Positions 32,469 to 40,530 of a stretch of DNA of 51,865 nucleotides are shown here, piece by piece. The translations under genes and the position numbers were made by a program. Location: contig CAMVTO010000015.1 of the NCBI GenBank assembly GCA_947170435.1, forward strand, positions 1-51,865, in the 5' to 3' direction. The notes beneath the pieces were generated by a model, which was not told where the DNA came from, did no database searches, and saw nothing but the letters and a program-made list of their open reading frames with translations. Every line of letters starts with the position of its first letter. Positions within the stretch are counted from its first letter, which is position 1. This DNA is from an uncultured Clostridia bacterium (GTDB lineage: Bacteria > Bacillota > Clostridia > Oscillospirales > Oscillospiraceae).

Positions 32469-33229
32469 AACAGCTTCTCCCCGTACTGCACGGCGACCGC
32501 CGCCGCCAGCATCCAAAACTCCGCTTTCACCAAAAACCAGCCCGCAAGATCGCCCGACGTGCCGCCGAACGCCCGCTTCGCCGTGCGAGCATAGCGCCAA
32601 ACCATCAGCAGCGCGGCACAGAGCATCGCCGCGCCGGTCACGCCGCCGAACCGGAGCAGCAGCGCGGCCGTCAGCGCCGCCAGCAGTCCCAGCAGCGCGC
32701 ACACGCGCCGCTTCGCGGCGGTATCCGCAAAGGCCTTCGCCATGCTGGATCCCTCCGCGACGGGAAGGACCGTCAGCAGCAGTCCCGACAGCGTCCGGGA
32801 CAGCACAAAGCCCGCGCAGCACACCGCTGTCGGCTCCGCCGCGCAGCACAGCGCAAAATACACGATGAAATAGACGCACAGCCGGATCACCGCGAACGCG
32901 CCGCAGTGCGGGTCGCGCAGGATCTCCTGCTTGCGCGCGGGGCTTGCGTGACTCGCAAGCGCATCGCAGGTATCGGCATAGCCGTCGAGATGAATGCCGC
33001 CGGTGAGCAGCGCCGGCAGCACGCACAGCAGCGCCCCGCGCAGCAGCTCCGGCGCCGCCAGCAGCACGCACAGTGCATACGCGCTCCGCCACGCCAGCCC
33101 CAGCACCGCGCCCACCAGCGGAAACGCCGCAAGCGCGTAGCGCATGTTCTTTGCATTCCATTCGGTTCGCGGCACCGGCAGCGCCGAGTACATCCCAAAC
33201 GCTACCGTCACGGTTTCCAACACCCACAT
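32465..33229 (-). CDS. cobS: Adenosylcobinamide-GDP ribazoletransferase
   Basis: A 254-residue membrane enzyme, cobalamin synthase, which joins adenosylcobinamide-GDP and alpha-ribazole (phosphate). It has six or seven helices. The active-site motif GGIHLDGYADTCDAL and the later DPHCGAFAVI are typical, as is FGMYSALPVP near the start. The start is ATG at 33229 (MWVLETVTVAFGMYS), inside the end of cobU (22-base overlap). It is coupled on the other side to the mini cobU-like gene. The identification is secure. Confidence 0.94.
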   Translation of the reverse strand: MWVLETVTVAFGMYSALPVPRTEWNAKNMRYALAAFPLVGAVLGLAWRSAYALCVLLAAPELLRGALLCVLPALLTGGIHLDGYADTCDALASHASPARKQEILRDPHCGAFAVIRLCVYFIVYFALCCAAEPTAVCCAGFVLSRTLSGLLLTVLPVAEGSSMAKAFADTAAKRRVCALLGLLAALTAALLLRFGGVTGAAMLCAALLMVWRYARTAKRAFGGTSGDLAGWFLVKAEFWMLAAAVAVQYGEKLL

Positions 33230-33753
33230 CCGTTTTCTTCTCCCTTGCAGTACATCGCAATTCCGCCGCTGACCTCCAGGACGCGATCCGCCAGCGCGGC
33301 GAGTTTCCGGTTGAGATACGCCAGCACGCTCAGGTAGCGCTCCGTGTCCCCGGCGTAATCCATCCCGCCGGCAAACACCTCGTTGGACACGATCACCAGA
33401 TCGCGGCACTGCGCGCGCACTTGCGCAACGCCGCGGAGAATGGCCTCCGCCGCATCCTCGCCCGCCCCCTGTGGGGAAAACAGCTCGTTGGCACAGAGAT
33501 TGCCCAGATCCTCCAGCAGCACCGCGCTGTCGGACGGCAGCGACACGTCCGCTAAGCCGGTCAAGCATTCCAGCGTGATAAAGCCTTTGTTTGCCCGCAT
33601 GGCGCGATGCCGTGCAATGCGTGCCCGCGCTTCCTCGCCAAACGGTTCCATGGTGGCAAGGTACACGCGCCGCGCCGCGCCCGAGCGCTCGATCAGGCGC
33701 TCCGCGCAGGCGCTCTTGCCGCTGCCCGCGCCGCCAACAATCAGCGTCATCAT
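33208..33753 (-). CDS. cobU: Adenosylcobinamide kinase/guanylyltransferase
   Basis: A 181-residue CobU, which phosphorylates adenosylcobinamide and transfers GMP to it. The P-loop GGAGSGKS (residues 7-14), YLATMEPFGEEARARIARHRAMR (with the guanylylated His region) and LLEDLGNL are typical. The C-terminal motif is altered: EVFAGGMDYAGDTERYL in place of the usual EVG.GIVP. That motif is kept instead by the mini paralogue at 32133. It overlaps cobT by four bases and cobS by 22. Activity is likely but the altered C-terminus deserves note. Confidence 0.9.
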   Translation of the reverse strand: MMTLIVGGAGSGKSACAERLIERSGAARRVYLATMEPFGEEARARIARHRAMRANKGFITLECLTGLADVSLPSDSAVLLEDLGNLCANELFSPQGAGEDAAEAILRGVAQVRAQCRDLVIVSNEVFAGGMDYAGDTERYLSVLAYLNRKLAALADRVLEVSGGIAMYCKGEENGCGCWKP

Positions 33754-34805
33754 TGCGGTGTGTACGGCTCGATGCCGCCCTCCGCGAACGTATAGGCGTC
33801 CCGGTACACCGCAAGCGCCATGTCCAGCAGCGGCATGGCCGCCACCGCGCCGGTACCCTCGCCGAGACGCATGTCTGCCGTAATGAGCGCCCGCTTGCCG
33901 AGGGCTTTGAGCACCAGCGCCCCCGCAGGCTCCGCGGAGACGTGGCTCGCGAGCATCGCGCCCGCCGCGTCAGGGCACAGCCGCGCGGCACACAGCGCCG
34001 CCACCGTGCTGGGGAAGCCGTCCAGCAGCACCGGCACGCGGTAATACGCCGCGCCGAGGCAGACGCCGCACAGTCCCGCAAGATCGAAGCCGCCCACCTT
34101 GGCGAGCACGTCCACCGCGTCCCACGCCGCGGGGCGATTGGTGGAGACGCCGCGGCGAATGGTCTTGATCTTTCGCTCCAGCGCCTCGTCGGACAGTCCC
34201 GCGCCGCGCCCGGTCACATCCTGCACCGAGCGAGCCAGCAGCACGCTCGCCACCGCCGATGCGGTGGTGGTGTTGCCGATCCCCATTTCACCCAGCGCCA
34301 GCAGCCTTGTGCCGCGGGCGGATTCGTCCCGCACCAGCTCAACGCCAGTCAAAATGGCGCGCTCCGCCTGCTCCCGCGACATGGCGGGGCCGTCGGCAAA
34401 GTCCGCCGTGCCGTTGCCGACGCGGCGATCCAGCACGCCATTGCAGCCGGGGAAATCCGCAATGCCCATATCCACCGGCACAACGCGGCAACGCGCGACC
34501 TCCGCCATGCGGCAGACCGAGGTCTTGCCAAACGCCAGATTCCGCGCCACGGCAGCGGTCACGCCGCTCCCCGTCTGGGTCACGCCGCGCCGCACCACGC
34601 CATTGTCCGCGCAGAGCACCAGCACCGCTTTCTCGCTCAGATCCACCTCCGCGCTCCCGGTCAGTGCCGCGATGTCCTCCACGGCGCGCTCCAGCAGCCC
34701 CAGACTCCCCAGCGGCTTGGCGCAGGCGTTCCACCGCGCCCTCGCTGCCGCGCGGGCGGACTCGTCCGGTGTGGGAACCGCCGCGATGATCTCATGCAAA
34801 TCCAT
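33750..34805 (-). CDS. cobT: Nicotinate-nucleotide:dimethylbenzimidazole phosphoribosyltransferase
   Basis: A 351-residue CobT, which activates the lower-ligand base as its alpha-riboside phosphate. KPLGSLGLLE at the N-terminus, LCADNGVVRRGVTQTG, LALGEMGIGNTTTASA (containing a conserved Glu) and the terminal RLGEGTGAVAAMPLLD are all intact. The start is ATG at 34805, six bases after GGAG; it overlaps cbiA by 14 bases. The base is not known: neither bluB nor bza genes are in the window, so dimethylbenzimidazole may be made elsewhere, scavenged or replaced. Confidence 0.95.
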   Translation of the reverse strand: MDLHEIIAAVPTPDESARAAARARWNACAKPLGSLGLLERAVEDIAALTGSAEVDLSEKAVLVLCADNGVVRRGVTQTGSGVTAAVARNLAFGKTSVCRMAEVARCRVVPVDMGIADFPGCNGVLDRRVGNGTADFADGPAMSREQAERAILTGVELVRDESARGTRLLALGEMGIGNTTTASAVASVLLARSVQDVTGRGAGLSDEALERKIKTIRRGVSTNRPAAWDAVDVLAKVGGFDLAGLCGVCLGAAYYRVPVLLDGFPSTVAALCAARLCPDAAGAMLASHVSAEPAGALVLKALGKRALITADMRLGEGTGAVAAMPLLDMALAVYRDAYTFAEGGIEPYTPQ

Positions 34806-36138
34806 GTGTTTCTCCATATCGTTTTGCCGCGGCCGCAAAGCGTTCCGCCAACGCAGGACGTCCCGCAAAATAGAGGTGCGGGAACGCCGCGTAGAGGGTT
34901 TCGCTCAAAAAGCCGCAGCGCCAGCTTGTGTCATTCTTTTCAACCCGCAGCCCGTCGCCGCACGCGTCACTGTCCCAATGGTGGAATTCATGCGCCGGGA
35001 TCCGTTCCCCCGCGCGAAACAGCAGGCTGTCCGACTCCGCGCACAGCGTCTGATAGCCGAAGCGCACCAGCCGCCCCGCGTTCGCCGCACGCCCGGGCAG
35101 CGCGCCAACCATCGGGTACTCAGTTCCCTTGTCGTCGCGCAGCGCCGCGCCGAGATAGAGGAATCCGCCGCACTCCGCGACGGTGGGCATACCGCTCTCC
35201 ACCGCCGCCCTGATCGACGCGCGCATCCTCTCGTTGGCGGCGAGCGCCGCCGCGTGCAGCTCCGGGTAGCCGCCGGGCAGGTAAAGCCCGCCGATCTCCT
35301 CCGGCAGGGCGTCGTCCGCGAGCGGGCTGAACGGCACGATCTCCGCACCGCAGCACTCCAGCGTCTCCAGCGTCTCCGCGTAAGCAAACGCAAACGCCGC
35401 ATCGGTCGCAACGGCAATGCGCGCCCGCTTCGGCTGCGCCGCCGCAGGTCTGCGCTTCGGCGGACGCCTGTCAAAGATCGCGGCAAATCGCTTCCAATCC
35501 AGCTCCAGCGCCCCGGCAAGGGCGTCGACGCGGCGCTGTAGATCCCCGATCTCCTCCGCCGCGTACAATCCGAGGTGGCGGCTGCTGATCTGCGCCGCCT
35601 CAACGTATGGCAAATACCCCAGAATCGGCACGCCGGACGCCCGCTCCAGCGTTGGGGCGAGCGCGTCATAGAGCCGCCGCGGGCAGCGGTTGAGCAGCAC
35701 GCCCGCAATGTGGCTGTTCTCCCGAAACTGCGCCAGCCCGCGGATCTCCGCCGCCAGCGTCAGGCTCGCGCCGCCGGCGTTCACCACCAGCAGGATCGGT
35801 ATGTCCAGCGTGTCCGCCACATGCCAGGTGCTCGCGCGGTCGCTCACACCGCCGAGCCCGTCGTAGCAGCCCATCACGCCCTCCACCACCGCCGCGTCCT
35901 GTCCCGCGCAGCCGCGCTCATAGAGAGCGCGCACGCAGTCTCCGTCGCTGAAAAACAGGTCGAGGTTATGGCTCTTCGTGCCGAGCACGGCGCGGTGGAA
36001 CGTGGGATCCAGGTAATCCGGCCCCACCTTGAACGCGCAGGGACGCAGCCCCCGCCGCTGCATGGCACGCAGCAGCGCGCAGGTCACGGCGGTTTTGCCG
36101 CCGCCGGAGCGCGGCGCGGCAACGGTCAGTTGGATCAT
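34792..36138 (-). CDS. cbiA: Cobyrinate a,c-diamide synthase
   Basis: A 448-residue glutamine-dependent amidotransferase that amidates the a and c acetates of cobyrinate. The P-loop APRSGGGKTAVT, FKVGPDYLDPTFH and VEGVMGCYDG are typical of CbiA. The glutaminase domain has LYLPGGYPELHAAALAANE and AECGGFLYLG (catalytic Cys), and ends GYQTLCAESDSLLFRAGERIPAHEFHHWD. The start is ATG at 36138, overlapping cbiET by four bases. Gene and length are normal for the family. Confidence 0.96.
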   Translation of the reverse strand: MIQLTVAAPRSGGGKTAVTCALLRAMQRRGLRPCAFKVGPDYLDPTFHRAVLGTKSHNLDLFFSDGDCVRALYERGCAGQDAAVVEGVMGCYDGLGGVSDRASTWHVADTLDIPILLVVNAGGASLTLAAEIRGLAQFRENSHIAGVLLNRCPRRLYDALAPTLERASGVPILGYLPYVEAAQISSRHLGLYAAEEIGDLQRRVDALAGALELDWKRFAAIFDRRPPKRRPAAAQPKRARIAVATDAAFAFAYAETLETLECCGAEIVPFSPLADDALPEEIGGLYLPGGYPELHAAALAANERMRASIRAAVESGMPTVAECGGFLYLGAALRDDKGTEYPMVGALPGRAANAGRLVRFGYQTLCAESDSLLFRAGERIPAHEFHHWDSDACGDGLRVEKNDTSWRCGFLSETLYAAFPHLYFAGRPALAERFAAAAKRYGETHGFA

Positions 36139-37337
36139 GTCGTCTCTCTCCGCTTCGCCGCAATGAGAAACACGGGGTTGTTTGCCATGAGCAAATGCAG
36201 CTCTCCCGCCGCTTTTGCGCGGGAGACGGAAATCTGCGTGATCTCCGCATCCAAATCCCGAAACACCTCCAGCGCGGCGAGGAGCGTCTCCAGCGCGATG
36301 GCGGTCATACACAGCCGCGCATCTGGATTCTTCGTAAGCGCCGCGTCCACGATACCCCGCAGGTTTCCCCCGGAGCCGCCGATAAACACCGCGTCCGGCG
36401 CAGGCAGCTCCCGCAGCGCCTCCGGTGCGGCGCCGCGCACGACGCGCAGGTTCCACGCGCCGAAGCGGCGGCGGTTTTCTTCGATCAGCGCCAGCGCCTC
36501 TTTGTCGCGCTCCACAGCGTAAACCGCACCCTCATCGGCGGTGAGGGCAAGCTCCACGGACACGCTGCCCGTACCCGCGCCCACGTCCCAGATCGTATCG
36601 CCGCGGCGCACGCCGAGGTGCGAGCGGATCGCCGCGCGCACCTCCCGCTTGGTCATCGGCACGCTGCCGCGCACAAAGTCCTCGTCCGCAAGGCCGCCCG
36701 CCGGGATATCCGGGCGCGGTACGGCCTCTGTCAGCAGCACCGAGAGCGGCGCATAGCTTTGTTTCGCCGCCTCCGCCGCGGTAAGTGAGGTGATCGTCTC
36801 CTTCGAGTAGGCGAGGTTTTCCCCCACTGTGACGCGGGTCTCACCCAGCCCCGCCGCCGTCAGCGCGGCGCATAGGGTCGCGGGTGTGTTGACTCCGCCG
36901 GTCAGGAAAAACGCGGGCTTTCCGCGCATGATCGCCGCGATGGGATCGCAGTCCGCGCCATGGGCGGAGCAAAGCGTCCAGTCCTGCCACGCTCTGCCCA
37001 GACGCGCGGCAAGCAGCTGCACGCTCGAAATGCCGGGCAGCACACGGCAGTCAAAGCCCCGCTCCCGCAGCAGCGGCAGCAGCGTTTTCGCGCCGGAATA
37101 GAAGCCCGTGTCGCCGCTGAAGATCACACAGGCGCGCTCCGCCGCTTCCTGCGTCAGCAGCGCCGCGATCTCCTCCGCCCCCACGGCAGCGAAGCGACGC
37201 TGGTCGTCGTTTTCGGGCAGCGCGTCCAACAGGCGCATCGCGCCGATGAGGATCTCCGCGTCCTCGATGGCGTCCCACGCCTCAACGGTCGCGCCCTCCG
37301 GCGTCCCGCCGCCAAAGCCCAGCAAAGTCACCTGCAT
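36135..37337 (-). CDS. cbiET: CbiE-CbiT fusion, cobalt-precorrin C5/C15 methyltransferase and decarboxylase
   Basis: A 400-residue fusion. Residues 1-~205 are CbiE, a class III SAM methyltransferase (LLGFGGGTPEG, FSGDTGFYSGAK, PGISSVQLLAARLG) for C5. Residues ~215-400 are CbiT (DEDFVRGSVPMTKREVRAAI, SAM motif DVGAGTGS at 251-258, FIGGSGGNLRGIV), which methylates C15 and decarboxylates the C12 acetate. Fused forms are also known as CobL. It overlaps cbiJ by ten bases and cbiA by four. Confidence 0.95.
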   Translation of the reverse strand: MQVTLLGFGGGTPEGATVEAWDAIEDAEILIGAMRLLDALPENDDQRRFAAVGAEEIAALLTQEAAERACVIFSGDTGFYSGAKTLLPLLRERGFDCRVLPGISSVQLLAARLGRAWQDWTLCSAHGADCDPIAAIMRGKPAFFLTGGVNTPATLCAALTAAGLGETRVTVGENLAYSKETITSLTAAEAAKQSYAPLSVLLTEAVPRPDIPAGGLADEDFVRGSVPMTKREVRAAIRSHLGVRRGDTIWDVGAGTGSVSVELALTADEGAVYAVERDKEALALIEENRRRFGAWNLRVVRGAAPEALRELPAPDAVFIGGSGGNLRGIVDAALTKNPDARLCMTAIALETLLAALEVFRDLDAEITQISVSRAKAAGELHLLMANNPVFLIAAKRRETT

Positions 37338-38068
37338 CGTCTCAGCTCCTCGATCTCTCGTAAGATGGTTTCCATCGTCTCGCCCGTCTCCTCCGGGCGG
37401 CGCAGCACGATCACCCGCACGCCGCAGGTTCTCGCCGCACGCAGCTTCTCGGGATAGCCGCCCACCGCGCCGCCGTCCTTGGTCACGAGGCAGGCAATGT
37501 TGTACTGCCGCAGCAGCGCCGCGTTCAGTTCCTCGGAAAACGGTCCCTGCATGGCAATGATGTTGCGGTGGGGAAGCCCCGCCGCTTCGCAGGCGGCGAT
37601 GCTCTCGTGCGAGGGCAGCACCCGGACATACAGCCGCTCCCGCGGCAGCGCCGCGAACGCGGGCAGCTCCTTCGCTCCCGTGGTCAGAAGGATGTTTCCC
37701 GCCGTGGCTTGCAGATATGCCGCCGCCTCCGCCGCGTCAGATACCACAGCGGCGCCCTCGGTGTCTCCGGCGTGCCGCAGCAGCCGGCGATAAGGAACGC
37801 CCGCCGCATCGCAGGCGGCCTTGACGCTCCCGGTGATGCTCGTTGCGTAGGGGTGCGTGGCGTCGACGCACAGCGCCGCGGCACGCAGCAGCGCCAGCTT
37901 CTCCGGCTCGCTGCGCCGACCGGTCAGCACCGTCACGCCGGGCACCTCTCCCTGCTCCTCGCGGCCGTAATCCGTGGCGACGCAGACCGTCACCGCGACG
38001 CCGCGCGCCGCCAGTGCCGCGGACAATTCGCGGCTCTCGGTGGTGCCGCCGAAAATCACAACGTTCAT
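37328..38068 (-). CDS. cbiJ: Cobalt-precorrin-6A reductase
   Basis: A 246-residue CbiJ/CobK. The N-terminal nucleotide fold IFGGTTESRELSAAL, the block VDATHPYATSITGSVKAACDAAGVPY and the C-terminal IIAMQGPFSEELNAALLRQYNIACLVTKDGGAVGGYPEKL are diagnostic. It reduces the macrocycle with NADH or NADPH. Its end overlaps the start of cbiET by ten bases; its start overlaps the cbiH stop by four. Length is typical. Confidence 0.95.
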   Translation of the reverse strand: MNVVIFGGTTESRELSAALAARGVAVTVCVATDYGREEQGEVPGVTVLTGRRSEPEKLALLRAAALCVDATHPYATSITGSVKAACDAAGVPYRRLLRHAGDTEGAAVVSDAAEAAAYLQATAGNILLTTGAKELPAFAALPRERLYVRVLPSHESIAACEAAGLPHRNIIAMQGPFSEELNAALLRQYNIACLVTKDGGAVGGYPEKLRAARTCGVRVIVLRRPEETGETMETILREIEELRRCR

Positions 38069-38796
38069 AGCGGCTGATATCCTCTCGGCGTCACCATATA
38101 TTCACCAACTTTTTTTGTCGTGGATGAGCCGATGAACACCGTTGTCACCATATCGACCGCTGTCTCCCGCAGCTCCGCGAGGGTCAGCAGGCGCTTTTCC
38201 TGCCCGTCGCGGCCGATGTTGCGCACCGTGCCGCAGAGCGTATCTGCGCGCCGCGATTCCAGCAGAATGTCGCAGGCGCGCCGCAGATGCTCCGCGCGGC
38301 GTTTGGACGACGGATTGTAGAGCGCGATCGCAAAGTCGCCCTCCCCCGCGCAGCGCAGCCGCTTTTCAATGGCCGCCCACGGCGTCAGCAGATCGCTGAG
38401 CGAGATCACACAGAAGTCGTGTCCCAGCGGCGCGCCCAGCACCGCCGCGCCGGAGAGCGCCGCCGTCACGCCCGCCACGATCTCCGCCTCCACGCCCGGG
38501 TATTCCGGCAGCAGCTCCAAAATCGGCGCCGCCATGCCGTACACCCCCGCGTCGCCGGAGCACACCATCGCGACGGTTTTGCCGCTGCGCGCCTCGGCGA
38601 GGGCGTGACGGCAGCGGTCGATCTCCCGCAGCATGCCGCTGGTGTAGGTCTCTTTTTCGGGATACAGCGGCGCGATCTGCTCCACATAGGCCGTGTAGCC
38701 GCAGATCAGCCCGGCCGCCGAGAGCGCCGCCCGCGCTTCTTCGGTCAGCTGCGCCGGATGCCCCGGCCCCAAGCCGACCACAAACAACTTACCCAT
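38065..38796 (-). CDS. cbiH: Cobalt-factor III C17-methyltransferase
   Basis: A 243-residue class III SAM methyltransferase. CbiH/CobJ identity is given by VVGLGPGHPAQLTEEARAAL, ICGYTAYVEQI, SGDAGVYGMAAPILEL and ALYNPSSKRR. It methylates C17 and drives ring contraction. There is no C-terminal Fe-S or ferredoxin-like extension of the kind seen in longer CbiH60 proteins. It overlaps the CbiF-CbiG gene by eight bases. Confidence 0.95.
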   Translation of the reverse strand: MGKLFVVGLGPGHPAQLTEEARAALSAAGLICGYTAYVEQIAPLYPEKETYTSGMLREIDRCRHALAEARSGKTVAMVCSGDAGVYGMAAPILELLPEYPGVEAEIVAGVTAALSGAAVLGAPLGHDFCVISLSDLLTPWAAIEKRLRCAGEGDFAIALYNPSSKRRAEHLRRACDILLESRRADTLCGTVRNIGRDGQEKRLLTLAELRETAVDMVTTVFIGSSTTKKVGEYMVTPRGYQPL

Positions 38797-40528
38797 TGCC
38801 CTCTCCCCAATTCAATCGCGCCGGCCGCTCCGCCAGCGCGAAGGTCACGCCGTCCCCGGCAAATTTCCGTGCCAGCAGCGCGCCGTTTGCGGACAGTACA
38901 GCCGCGCGCTCACAGACGTTGCTGACGCCTGTTGTCCGTTCCACAAAATCCGAAGCGGTAAACTCCCCTCGGACGGCGGAAAGCTCCTCCGCCGTGTATG
39001 TGCTCAAGCTCCAGCCGTGGTTTGCGCAGAACGCCCGCAGTCCCGGTTCGCTTTCTTTCCAATCAATGCTCGCCGCGTCGGCGATGGCCTCCGGCAGAAT
39101 GCCGGTCTGCTCACAAAACGCGGCAAACCTCGTCTCCAGGATCTCCCGCGTGATCCCCCGGCGGCAGCCGACGCCCAGCGTCAGCGTCCGCGGCACAACC
39201 GTCAAAGCCTCGTGGGGTCGGATATCCACCCAGACGTCAGGCGCGTCGGATTCTGTCAACGCCACGCGCTCCGGCGGCTCGCCCTCAATGGCGTACGCGC
39301 TGCGGACGGTGATCGTTTCACCGGCAAGCAGCTTGCCGGAAACCCTCTTGATCTGCCCCGCGCCTGTCACCGCACAGCCCTGCGTCCGCGCCCAGTCATC
39401 CACCGCGAACACACCGCTGACATCCGTGGCGGTGGTCACGGCGGCAACGCCGCCGGTCAACCGGGCGATCTCCCGCGAGAGCGCGTTCGCGCCGCCGAGA
39501 TGCCCGGAGGCAACGGGGATGACAAACTGTCCGCCCTCGTCCACCGCGATCACAGCGGGGTCACTCACCTTGCTCACGAGGTGCGGCGCGACGGCGCGCA
39601 CAGCGATGCCCGCCGCACCGATGTAGACCAGCGCCCGCGCCGCTGAAAAGCGGGCTGCTGTCCAGTCCTTGAGCTTGACGCCGTCGCGCGTGCAGGCGGC
39701 TTCCCCGCCCAGCGCGCAGCGCAGCGTTTCCGCCAGCGCGCGGCCGCGTTCGGTAAAGGAAAGGTACGCGATCTCCCCGTCCTCGCTGCCCCGGCGATAC
39801 GCCGTCGTAAACGTGGGATCGTAGAGCCTGCTCTTCTCATACGGCGCATCCAGAAACCCGCCGACAAACACCAGCGCGGTCTTGGTGATTTTTTCCGCCG
39901 CGCCCGCCTCCGCCAGTGTGCCCACGGTGCAGCGAACCGTCTTTTCCTCCGGCCACGTCGCCTTGTAGACGATGGCGGCGGGGGTACTTGCCGCAAGTCC
40001 GCCCGCGAGCAGCTCCGATTGCACGCCGTCCAGCAGCCCCGCCGAAAGGAAGATCGCCATGGACGCGCCGTGGCGCGCAAGCTCGCGCAGCCGTTCGCCC
40101 TCCGGCACCGCCGTGCGCCCGGCAAGGCGCGTGACGATCAGACTCTGGCTGACGCCGGGGAGCGTAAACTCCGCACCCAGCGCCGCCGCCGCGCCGAATA
40201 AGCTCGATACGCCCGGCGTCACGTCGCAGTCGATGCCCTTTGCCGAAAGCGCGTCCATCTGCTCGCGGATCGCGCCGTAGAGCGCCGGATCGCCGGTGTG
40301 GAGCCGCACGACGCACTTGTCCGCGCGGCGCTCCATCACAGCCAGCACTTCGTCCAGCGTCATGGCCGCGCTGTTGTAAACCTCGCAGCCGTCCTTGCAC
40401 CGCGCGAGCAGCGCGGGATTCACAAGGCTCCCCGCGTAGATCACCACGTCTGCCTGCTCCAGCAGCGCAGCGCCCCGCACCGTGATGAGATCGGGCGCTC
40501 CCGGCCCCGCGCCGACAAAATGCACCAT
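38789..40528 (-). CDS. cbiFG: CbiF-CbiG fusion, C11-methyltransferase and delta-lactone hydrolase
   Basis: A 579-residue fusion. About 1-250 is CbiF (cobalt-precorrin-4 C11-methyltransferase): VHFVGAGPGAPDLITVRG, YAGSLVNPALL, HTGDPALYGA, TPGVSSLFGAAA. From ~255 it is CbiG, which opens the delta-lactone and releases the C20 unit: YIGAAGIAVRAVAPHL, DPAVIAVDEGGQFVIPVASGHLGGAN, and the C-terminal GVGCRRGITREI..ASIDWKESEPGLRAFC. The two act one after the other in the anaerobic route, so fusion makes sense. The start is ATG at 40528, nine bases after GGAG; a TTG at 40543 is possible but less likely. Confidence 0.94.
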   Translation of the reverse strand: MVHFVGAGPGAPDLITVRGAALLEQADVVIYAGSLVNPALLARCKDGCEVYNSAAMTLDEVLAVMERRADKCVVRLHTGDPALYGAIREQMDALSAKGIDCDVTPGVSSLFGAAAALGAEFTLPGVSQSLIVTRLAGRTAVPEGERLRELARHGASMAIFLSAGLLDGVQSELLAGGLAASTPAAIVYKATWPEEKTVRCTVGTLAEAGAAEKITKTALVFVGGFLDAPYEKSRLYDPTFTTAYRRGSEDGEIAYLSFTERGRALAETLRCALGGEAACTRDGVKLKDWTAARFSAARALVYIGAAGIAVRAVAPHLVSKVSDPAVIAVDEGGQFVIPVASGHLGGANALSREIARLTGGVAAVTTATDVSGVFAVDDWARTQGCAVTGAGQIKRVSGKLLAGETITVRSAYAIEGEPPERVALTESDAPDVWVDIRPHEALTVVPRTLTLGVGCRRGITREILETRFAAFCEQTGILPEAIADAASIDWKESEPGLRAFCANHGWSLSTYTAEELSAVRGEFTASDFVERTTGVSNVCERAAVLSANGALLARKFAGDGVTFALAERPARLNWGEGNG

Positions 40529-40530
40529 GG

